From: Acetofilamentum sp. | GTDB lineage: Bacteria > Bacteroidota > Bacteroidia > Bacteroidales > JAADGE01 | Reading direction: 5' to 3' | Assembly (NCBI GenBank): GCA_020720705.1 | Contig: DYOJ01000039.1 | Location: 7,283 to 13,002 of the forward strand | Length of the DNA stretch: 5,720 nt | In this document: piece after piece, positions 1-4,887 of the stretch | Position numbering within the stretch: the stretch's first letter is position 1 | Layout: each line of letters opens with the position of its first letter | The notes under the pieces: generated by a model | Told to the model about the DNA's origin: nothing | The model's database searches: none | Seen by the model: only the letters and a program-made list of their open reading frames with translations | Made by a program: the position numbers and the translations under genes

Positions 1-37
1 AATAATAGGTTTCTATGGCAAACTATATTTCTGAGAA

Positions 38-496
38 TTAAAATGTATATCGAATAGAGAATGCACCTCCGTCGCCTACAAAACGATTGTAATTATAAGG
101 GTTCACAATCGGGAACCATGGTTGCCAATCCAGACTGATACAAAACGGTGCAGCCTTGAAAGTGTATTCCAAGCCCAAGTCGCCCACCAATCCGAGTGTT
201 GAATGGTTGCCGTAAAATCCGGCATACAAACCGCCGCCGAAATACCAATTCATTTGATTTACATCAAAGAACGGTAAATGATGTTCGTATAATAAACGTG
301 CCGACCATCCATAGCTTGGGTGTGTGGTCAAAATAACTTCGGCAGCGCCCTTACCGTTCATAAAATGCTTGAAAGTTACTCCGTTGTAACGTCCCAACCG
401 CAACCCAAGAGCGTTGTCATACTCGTTTTGTGCTTGCATACCGTTTGTTGCCAAGAGTGAAAGTGCAAACAAAAGAGCGAAAAATACTTTTTTCAT
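38..496 (-). CDS. Exported small beta-barrel-like outer membrane protein
   Basis: This is a complete 152-residue protein of unknown specific function. It starts with MKK and a hydrophobic stretch (residues 4-17) followed by M-Q-A, which reads as a Sec signal peptide with likely cleavage after Ala22. The mature part of about 130 residues is rich in Gly, Tyr, Trp and Phe and alternates polar and hydrophobic residues (for example around 70-75, 84-95 and 100-112). It ends in I-R-Y-T-F, a terminal aromatic typical of the beta-signal read by the BAM machinery. The length would suit a barrel of about eight strands. It lies downstream of the redox operon but is separated from it by a terminator and has its own -7 box, so it is probably a separate unit. 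Outer-membrane placement is inferred from these features; I do not recognise a named family. Confidence 0.8.
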   Translation of the reverse strand: MKKVFFALLFALSLLATNGMQAQNEYDNALGLRLGRYNGVTFKHFMNGKGAAEVILTTHPSYGWSARLLYEHHLPFFDVNQMNWYFGGGLYAGFYGNHSTLGLVGDLGLEYTFKAAPFCISLDWQPWFPIVNPYNYNRFVGDGGAFSIRYTF

Positions 497-525
497 GGTT
501 CTAATATTAATTTAAAAAATTAATG

Positions 526-533
526 CAAATATA
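526..533 (-). promoter_or_regulatory. -7 promoter box for the exported barrel-like gene
   Basis: On the minus strand this reads TATATTTG, a full match to the Bacteroidetes primary sigma -7 consensus TAnnTTTG. It would start RNA near 519-521 and give a leader of about 24 nt before the ATG at 496. No clear -33 TTTG is present: at the expected distance lies the T-run of the terminator loop. The box lies just beyond the terminator stem of the preceding operon. Confidence 0.5.
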
Positions 534-535
534 CA

Positions 536-570
536 AAAAGTCATCCGAATAAAAAAAACGGATGACTTTT
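536..570 (-). terminator. Intrinsic terminator of the FeS-NrfD-cytochrome operon
   Basis: A perfect 12-bp inverted repeat (536-547 paired with 559-570, core GTCATCCG/CGGATGAC) has an 11-nt loop that is all A except for one T on the plus strand. Read on the minus strand the stem ends in CTTTTTG, giving a U-tract. It lies 33 bp after the cytochrome stop codon. Adenines on the plus-strand side could give weak function in the other direction too, but no plus-strand gene needs it. Confidence 0.85.
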
Positions 571-603
571 ATATTATAAAAAATTTTTAAACAAAACTTT
601 ACA

Positions 604-1482
604 TTAATGCCACTTACCGTAAGTTCTGATTTTCAGTATTTGCCCGACTACCCACAAAATGGTCAACCATACGCCTCCGACAACGCCGAGATAGCTTAAT
701 AAAAGCCATGTGGGAGTATTAGCTCTTGATGCCCATAAATGATTATCGTCCAGAGGGTTGATAAACTTAAACGGTTTGCCCCAAGCAACTTTTTCTGTGA
801 TTATTTTTTTTCCGTAGAGGTCTTCTTCGGCAAATTTGACAATCACCTCAGTTGTTCCAAGTGTATCGGCTCCGGGAATATCTGTCGGAAACTGTGCCTG
901 AGCAAAACCGTTTGCGTTGGTTTTTGAAACACCGATAGGTAAATTACCAAAATAACGTTTGATAAAAAATGCCACTTTAACTCCTTCAACGGACGCACCT
1001 TTGTCATAAGCTACGGCTATGATTTTGTGTTCTTTGCTTGTGAGGTCGAGGCGCAAATCAAGGTCTTTGGATTGTGAAGATAAATCAACAGCACCTTCCG
1101 CCGAAAACGAACGGATATATTGTGCAAGCTGCCAACATTCATCATCTTTAAGGCTTGTTTTGAACGAAGGCATCGTTCCCATTCCTTCGGATACTTGAAA
1201 ATAAACAGAACCTTCGGTGCTTCTTGCCTGAAACTCGGAGCTTCCCAAATCTGTGGGTTTGGGGCTTAGTGCGATGGCATTATTCTCACCCGGTTGTCCG
1301 TGGCACGATGCGCAATTTGTATTGTAGAGAGCTTTACCGGCAATTACACTTTCGGCGGAAACCGGTTTCGGGGCTTTCAAAGTTTTGGAATCTTCAGGGA
1401 TATTCCATTGTGCATGAGCAAGTTGTGATACAAAAAATAAACTTGCTGTTATGCTTATTGCTATTTTATGTCGGATATTCAT
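604..1482 (-). CDS. Membrane-anchored monoheme cytochrome c with beta-sandwich-like domain
   Basis: A 292-residue periplasmic electron carrier. Residues 1-24 form a signal peptide (A-H-A before Gln25). A class-I cytochrome c domain follows at about 45-127: C57-A-S-C60-H61 binds heme, and Met104 in the M-P-S-F context is the likely axial ligand. Residues 140-232 are predicted beta-rich and carry G-N-L-P-I-G, T-N-A-N-G-F and a D-I-P-G-A-D-T-L-G turn. I recall this kind of module in Bacteroidetes membrane proteins but know no function for it. A single transmembrane helix lies near 258-281, with a short basic tail. It is the last gene of the operon, 17 bp after the NrfD-like gene, with no clear Shine-Dalgarno, only an A-rich leader. 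By analogy with the monoheme subunit of alternative complex III, it probably exchanges electrons with the iron-sulfur/quinol part. The cytochrome call is firm; its partner assignment is inference. Confidence 0.92.
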   Translation of the reverse strand: MNIRHKIAISITASLFFVSQLAHAQWNIPEDSKTLKAPKPVSAESVIAGKALYNTNCASCHGQPGENNAIALSPKPTDLGSSEFQARSTEGSVYFQVSEGMGTMPSFKTSLKDDECWQLAQYIRSFSAEGAVDLSSQSKDLDLRLDLTSKEHKIIAVAYDKGASVEGVKVAFFIKRYFGNLPIGVSKTNANGFAQAQFPTDIPGADTLGTTEVIVKFAEEDLYGKKIITEKVAWGKPFKFINPLDDNHLWASRANTPTWLLLSYLGVVGGVWLTILWVVGQILKIRTYGKWH

Positions 1483-1499
1483 ACTCTATTTTTTTGTCC

Positions 1500-2879
1500 T
1501 TAGTTAATAGCTTTATTTGATTCATATTCCTTCGGGTCGTAGTTCTTAATATCATCCTCGTGAACACCTTTGTCGTGTGCGATTTCCCATATCGGCATCA
1601 CCGGGAAAAGTTTTGCCAAAATAGTGATAATCAGTAATGCTCCGCCAATTGACATACCGAGTATAGCCCACTCAATTCCGTTAGGTGTGTAACTGTGGAA
1701 ACTTTCAGGCACATTTTGGATAGGTAAATGCGGATGTTCGAGTGTAGGTACGGTTATTAATAATCGTTTTAACAAACCGGCAATAATGACAAACAATCCG
1801 ATAATTGCTGTCGGCACAGGTTTTCGCATTTTCTTGAATAAAAGTAAGAAAATAGGCAACAATAGTCCGGTAAATTGGGTGTACCAGAACAAACCGGAGT
1901 AATGTCCTGAAAATAAGGTTAATAGATGAACATCTTCTCCTTTTTTCATTTTATAACCCGGAACGATATATTCGTTTATATTGAAATACAAATATACCAA
2001 CATCATAAGTACAAACAAACGGGCAACACGTTCAAAATGAAAATCGGTTAAATATTCTTTCAATTTGAAATTTTGGCGAAATATGTACATTGCTATCAAA
2101 ACAGCCGCTACACCGTTCACGAAAGCACCCGTTACATAATAGGGTCCGAAGATAGTTGAATCCCAACCGACTCTCGGCGTCAGTGCAAAGAGCCAAGAGG
2201 TTACTGTATGGATTGCCAAAGCAACCGGAATGATTAAGATTGACAATACTCGTATTGAACGTTTCAGGATTCTGTATTGTTCACGGTCGCCTATCCAATT
2301 GAAAGCCAAAAAATTATATACTTTTTGTTGCCATTTTGGGCGATTATGGATTGTTTTTTTCAAAAAAGGCATATCCGGTATCAAGGGCAAGATGTATAAC
2401 AGCAAACTGATTGCGGTGTATGTCAAGACGACTGTTAAATCCCAAACAATCGGAGATTGCGGTCGTCCGTATAAAAATAAATGATGTGCCCTATCCGGAC
2501 GCCCCATATCGAATACGATGACTAAGCCTGCCATTAAGGCAAATCCGAGTGCTATCATTTCGGCAATACGTGCAATGGGGTGTATCCACTTAACCCCGAT
2601 AAGTCCTAATACTGAACTTATTAACATACCGATAAGTGCGGTTGCCACAAAAAATATAAAGCCTGCAATATACAAACCCCATGAAACATAATCATTTAAG
2701 TTTGTAGCGCCTAAGCCTTTTTGCAATTGTGTAACATACGCATACAACCCGACACCGATGATAAGCAAGAGTGAAAAAATCCACGGTTTAAAACCGTAAT
2801 GCTTTTGAATCGGAGACGTGAGGTCGGTTACAATTTTGTGAAGGGTACGTTTTGACTCTTCTCTGTTTAGTTCCGCCAT
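1500..2879 (-). CDS. NrfD/PsrC-family quinol-binding membrane subunit, ActC-like
   Basis: A 459-residue integral membrane protein with about ten hydrophobic segments (roughly 33-52, 65-92, 103-123, 148-168, 209-233, 247-268, 285-306, 330-350, 357-375, 403-425). Family landmarks visible are W67-G-L-Y-I-A-G, R104-I-A-E107, F-D124-M-G-R-P-D-R130, L-Y-G-R-P-Q-S-P-I-V-W (136-146), W-I-G-D-R-E-Q-Y (195-202), H224-T-V-T-S-W-L-F-A and G-W-D-S-T-I-F-G-P-Y (238-247). The last three stretches resemble the ActC subunit of alternative complex III more than HybB or PsrC, and the length also fits ActC. The family oxidises or reduces (mena)quinol near the periplasmic face and passes electrons to a bound four-cluster iron-sulfur protein, here the gene 35 bp upstream. 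No heme-binding motif is visible. The NrfD-family call is firm; ActC-likeness is by memory of motifs. Confidence 0.93.
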   Translation of the reverse strand: MAELNREESKRTLHKIVTDLTSPIQKHYGFKPWIFSLLLIIGVGLYAYVTQLQKGLGATNLNDYVSWGLYIAGFIFFVATALIGMLISSVLGLIGVKWIHPIARIAEMIALGFALMAGLVIVFDMGRPDRAHHLFLYGRPQSPIVWDLTVVLTYTAISLLLYILPLIPDMPFLKKTIHNRPKWQQKVYNFLAFNWIGDREQYRILKRSIRVLSILIIPVALAIHTVTSWLFALTPRVGWDSTIFGPYYVTGAFVNGVAAVLIAMYIFRQNFKLKEYLTDFHFERVARLFVLMMLVYLYFNINEYIVPGYKMKKGEDVHLLTLFSGHYSGLFWYTQFTGLLLPIFLLLFKKMRKPVPTAIIGLFVIIAGLLKRLLITVPTLEHPHLPIQNVPESFHSYTPNGIEWAILGMSIGGALLIITILAKLFPVMPIWEIAHDKGVHEDDIKNYDPKEYESNKAIN

Positions 2880-2914
2880 TATGCTTTGAATTTTAAGATG
2901 TTAATAATTTATGT

Positions 2915-3865
2915 TTAGTGATGTTTTTCGTTTAAATTCAGGTCTGTTTTAAAGGGCACCCTACGGTCTTTTTCGGGCAAATAATATACGGAGGGTTGCG
3001 TTCCGAGTTCCGGTAACAAGGTGTAACCGGCATTATCCCTCACCAGCTCGCTGAAACGCACTGTTTCTTTGGACGTTCCGTTCGTTACGGCATCTTCGTT
3101 CATATCTCCGAACCAATAAACACCGTTCGGACAAGCCGAAGCACAATAGGGTAATTTTCCTTCGCGCAGTCTGTCGGCACTGAATACACATTTGGTTACT
3201 GTTCCTCGTTTTTGCGGAACATTCATTTCCATATTGTATTCCAGTTCTTCGTATTTTTCTTTGTCTTTGGGGTCAGTCCAATTGAATACTCGGGCTGAGT
3301 ACGGACAGGCGGCAATGCAAAAACGGCAACCGATACAGCGCTCATTATCAACAAGTACAATGCCGTCTTGGCGTTTGAATGTCGCATCAACGGGGCAAAC
3401 TTTTGTACAAGGCGGGTTGTCGCAGTGTTGGCAAGGCTTAGGCATGTAATAGGGTGCTGTTCCGATACCGTGGTCCATTTGCAACACATTGATATGGTGC
3501 ATTTCCGGTTTCAATTGGTGAGCCGACTGGCATGCAGCCATACACATACGCGCGTTCTGGCATTTGCTCAGGTCAATCACCATTGTCCATTTGCGTCCGG
3601 GTATTCCGAGTCTGCCTTCTTTTTGCATAGTTTCCTCTGTCCGCGCTCCAACCTCAATGGCTTGCGAAGCCGGAATTTTGAGAACTTTGCCGTCGGTAGT
3701 CATTACTTTAATGGTGTCGCCGCCTTGTGCGAACGCATCGAATGATGTAACAATACCGCCCGCAAGTACAGTTCCTGCTCCTACGAGGATACCTTTTTTC
3801 AGAAAATCGCGACGTGAGGTTTTATTGCTGTCATCGTGATGTTCGTTGCGTGATTTGTCTTTCAT
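2915..3865 (-). CDS. Tat-exported four-cluster iron-sulfur protein, DsrO/HybA/ActB-type
   Basis: A 316-residue periplasmic electron-transfer subunit and first gene of the operon. S17-R18-R19-D20-F21-L22-K23 plus a hydrophobic stretch to A-F-A46 is a twin-arginine signal. A domain-opening K-W-T-M-V-I-D motif follows at 92-98. Four cysteine motifs come next: I, C102-x5-C108-x3-C112; II, C145-x2-C148-x4-C153-x3-C157; III, C177-x2-C180-x2-C183-x3-C187; IV, C226-x14-C241-x3-C245. Motifs II and III are complete. In I the usual second cysteine is Ala105 (GCG), and in IV it is Ser229 (AGT), so two clusters probably have three cysteine ligands. In NrfC/PsrB/DsrO-type proteins this subunit passes electrons between an NrfD-type quinol site and a partner. 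Here the next gene supplies the NrfD part. No molybdopterin partner is in the window. The specific donor or acceptor is unknown. Confidence 0.93.
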   Translation of the reverse strand: MKDKSRNEHHDDSNKTSRRDFLKKGILVGAGTVLAGGIVTSFDAFAQGGDTIKVMTTDGKVLKIPASQAIEVGARTEETMQKEGRLGIPGRKWTMVIDLSKCQNARMCMAACQSAHQLKPEMHHINVLQMDHGIGTAPYYMPKPCQHCDNPPCTKVCPVDATFKRQDGIVLVDNERCIGCRFCIAACPYSARVFNWTDPKDKEKYEELEYNMEMNVPQKRGTVTKCVFSADRLREGKLPYCASACPNGVYWFGDMNEDAVTNGTSKETVRFSELVRDNAGYTLLPELGTQPSVYYLPEKDRRVPFKTDLNLNEKHH

Positions 3866-3909
3866 ATCTTGTCTAAATAAATTCTAAATAAGAAAAAAAT
3901 AAGCCCCGG

Positions 3910-3941
3910 AATTTGCAATCGTTTGTTTGATTAAGCAAATT
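3910..3941 (-). other. Leader hairpin upstream of the iron-sulfur gene
   Basis: Seven-base arms AATTTGC (3910-3916) and GCAAATT (3935-3941) pair, and inside them AATC/GATT adds four pairs after a 2-nt bulge, leaving an 8-nt loop. It would lie near the 5' end of the RNA if transcription starts just below the -7 box at 3953-3960. On the minus strand it is followed by CCGGGG and later a T-rich stretch. Role unknown; it could be chance in AT-rich DNA. Confidence 0.35.
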
Positions 3942-3952
3942 AAAAAATTTCC

Positions 3953-3960
3953 CAAAAGTA
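3953..3960 (-). promoter_or_regulatory. -7 promoter box of the redox operon
   Basis: The minus strand reads TACTTTTG, matching TAnnTTTG exactly. RNA would begin near 3946-3949, giving a leader of about 80 nt before the ATG at 3865. No TTTG is found 19 bp further upstream, so the promoter may need an activator. The perfect inverted repeat at 3986-4020 is centred about 47 bp upstream of the box. Confidence 0.5.
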
Positions 3961-3985
3961 CAAAAAATTCCGATATTCTTATCCG

Positions 3986-4020
3986 ATTTTTTAATTTAGA
4001 TTCATTCTAAATTAAAAAAT
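3986..4020. promoter_or_regulatory. Perfect 15-bp inverted repeat, possible operator
   Basis: 3986-4000 is the exact reverse complement of 4006-4020, with a 5-bp spacer TTCAT; the inner arms read TTTAGA/TCTAAA. The stem is almost pure A/T with T-runs at the outer edge. Its position upstream of the operon -7 box fits an activator or repressor site. A weak bidirectional terminator is the alternative, but it lacks a GC core and no convergent gene needs it. Confidence 0.5.
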
Positions 4021-4087
4021 ATCAAGCAACATTCCGAAACGTAGTTCTGATTCCGAAAACAATAGAGCACTATCTTGAAAATGTGTT

Positions 4088-4124
4088 AATTTGGAAATTT
4101 GATAATTTGATAATTTGGAAATTA
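4088..4124. repeat. Octamer array AATTTGNN, four units plus partial
   Basis: AATTTG recurs at 4088, 4096, 4104 and 4112 in exact 8-bp phase, with a degenerate fifth unit (AAATTA) from 4119. The two spacer bases are GA, AT, AT, GA. The array ends a few bases from the left end of the MITE-like element. Similar AT-rich arrays are common between Bacteroidetes genes as far as I recall; no function can be read from it. Confidence 0.7.
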
Positions 4125-4128
4125 TCTA

Positions 4129-4270
4129 TAAGTCCACTCCGAAAAGTCTAAATTGACCACAAATTCACGAAGTATTACGAATTTACTTTTTGTAATTAAT
4201 TGCATATTAGCTGTTTACAAATGTAAATTTCTGCATTATCCTCTAAAAGATACTTTTCGGTGTGGACTTA
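4129..4270. mobile_element. MITE-like element, 142 bp with 19-bp terminal inverted repeats
   Basis: 4129-4147 (TAAGTCCACTCCGAAAAGT) and the reverse complement of 4252-4270 agree at 18 of 19 positions. Both ends carry an outer TA, which could be a TA target duplication of a 138-bp element (4131-4268); because TA is self-complementary it cannot be told from part of the repeat. The interior codes for nothing and has a small hairpin (TTTACA/TGTAAA at 4214-4227). This fits a non-autonomous element mobilised by a transposase elsewhere, or the leftover ends of an internally deleted insertion sequence. The family is not identified. Confidence 0.6.
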
Positions 4271-4324
4271 CCTATATTTTAATTCTTTAATCGTTTTTCA
4301 GCAGACTCTAATTAAACTCTCAAA

Positions 4325-4343
4325 TTTACCCGGAAACGGTAAA
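4325..4343 (-). terminator. Weak candidate terminator after the small membrane protein gene
   Basis: TTTAC-C-CG and CGGTAAA pair as seven base pairs with one bulged C around a four-base loop, 57 bp after the small gene's stop. The minus-strand continuation TTTGAG has only a short U-run, so efficiency would be low. It is the only GC-containing hairpin I found between 4271 and 4400. Confidence 0.25.
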
Positions 4344-4400
4344 GTAATTTAACGAGTTATGAGAATTCAAACAGAGATTATTCAATATCAGACATCATCC

Positions 4401-4631
4401 TTAACAACCGGAGCAAGTAATTTCGCCGCCGCCATCTTTTCGTTTGTAATTTTTATCAATAATGACTTGTTCTGTTTTGATGCAATAGATTTTTTTGCGT
4501 CTGAGTGCTTTGTTACCGCTGACACTTGAGTCGGGAAATTGTCCTTTTTTGGAAAACAGGATTTTGATGCCCATGACCAAAACCGAGATTGCAACTATGG
4601 AAAGCGAAAGTAAAAATATTGTGATGAACAT
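4401..4631 (-). CDS. Small single-pass membrane protein with C-terminal CSGC
   Basis: A 76-residue protein with one N-terminal transmembrane segment (about residues 2-25), then K-K-G-Q-F-P-D (28-34), G-N-K-A-L-R-R-K (39-46) and a cysteine at 49. The last four residues are C-S-G-C. I recall a family of small Bacteroidetes membrane proteins with a helix followed by a Phe-Pro, an Asn-Lys-x-Leu/Met-basic run and a conserved cysteine; this fits, but no function is established to my knowledge. The three cysteines on the same side of the membrane could bind metal or form disulfides. A loose parallel is NqrM (DUF539), a small membrane protein with cysteines needed for Na+-NQR maturation; that link is speculative. 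The out-of-frame overlapping reading at 4388-4594 lacks these features. Upstream lie a 13-bp tandem array and a long leader-like repeat; no clear Shine-Dalgarno is seen. Confidence 0.72.
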   Translation of the reverse strand: MFITIFLLSLSIVAISVLVMGIKILFSKKGQFPDSSVSGNKALRRKKIYCIKTEQVIIDKNYKRKDGGGEITCSGC

Positions 4632-4636
4632 ATTTT

Positions 4637-4710
4637 GCGATTTATTTTTGCGATTTATTTTTGCGATTTAAACTTGCGATTTATTTTTGAGATTTATTTT
4701 TGAGATTTTA
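4637..4710. repeat. 13-bp tandem array upstream of the small membrane protein
   Basis: Unit GCGATTTATTTTT starts at 4637, 4650, 4663 (altered 3' end), 4676 and 4689 (GAG variant), with a partial sixth at 4702. It begins five bases above the small gene's ATG (4631), so it occupies the place where ribosomes load. On the plus strand each TATTTTTG junction also matches the TAnnTTTG -7 box. A recent slippage-derived array is the simplest reading. Confidence 0.85.
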
Positions 4711-4723
4711 AGTCACAATACTC

Positions 4724-4865
4724 CGTTAATATTTTTTGTAAGTTATTGATTTATTGCAAATTAGATAAGAAAATTTCTCGAATAAGAGTATGATTGTAAC
4801 TAATTGTAATTAAGCGATTTGCGTCTAATATCTAACGTCTAAATTCTAAAATCTAACGAAGTATT
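4724..4865. repeat. Diverged direct repeat, copy A (upstream of small membrane gene)
   Basis: This 142-bp stretch aligns with 5551-5691 in the same orientation, roughly 80% identical by hand. The best blocks are 4744-4766 (22 of 23 bases match) and 4814-4865 (47 of 52 match); the middle is more diverged. Its high-coordinate part holds five TCTAANN heptamers at 4824, 4831, 4838, 4845 and 4852. Homology stops at GAAGTATT, 8 bp before the -7 box at 4874. No reading frame is conserved. Confidence 0.75.
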
Positions 4866-4873
4866 TTAGTACA

Positions 4874-4881
4874 CAAAGGTA
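4874..4881 (-). promoter_or_regulatory. -7 promoter box upstream of repeat copy A
   Basis: The minus strand reads TACCTTTG, a full TAnnTTTG match, between the DUF5063 gene stop and repeat copy A. RNA starting near 4868 would run through copy A and the 13-bp array, giving a leader of about 235 nt before the small membrane protein. No -33 TTTG is visible at the usual distance, so this is a candidate only. Confidence 0.4.
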
Positions 4882-4887
4882 AATAAT

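Noticed and set aside
1..37. Possible terminator after the exported barrel-like gene
   Set aside because: Only very short, imperfect pairings are present in the available 37 bases; the true end may be outside the window.
1224..1520. 98-codon plus-strand frame
   Set aside because: Antisense shadow of the cytochrome gene with its CxxCH heme motif; composition looks random.
1500..2879. HybB hydrogenase subunit
   Set aside because: No hydrogenase genes are in the operon, and the GDREQY, HTVTSW and GWDSTIFGPY motifs and length look more like ActC; HybB remains a weaker alternative.
3368..3745. 125-codon open frame on the plus strand
   Set aside because: It is antisense to the iron-sulfur gene, whose cysteine motifs and Tat signal are unmistakable; the translation has no family features.
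4388..4594. 68-codon minus-strand frame overlapping the small membrane protein
   Set aside because: It lacks a membrane segment and recognisable motifs; the other frame has a proper helix, the FP and NKALRRK stretches and cysteines.
4637..4710. CRISPR-like array
   Set aside because: The units are contiguous 13-mers with no unique spacers and no cas genes nearby.
4724..4865. Remnant of a gene in repeat copy A
   Set aside because: Stops occur in the frames and no coding signal is shared with copy B; both behave as non-coding repeats.
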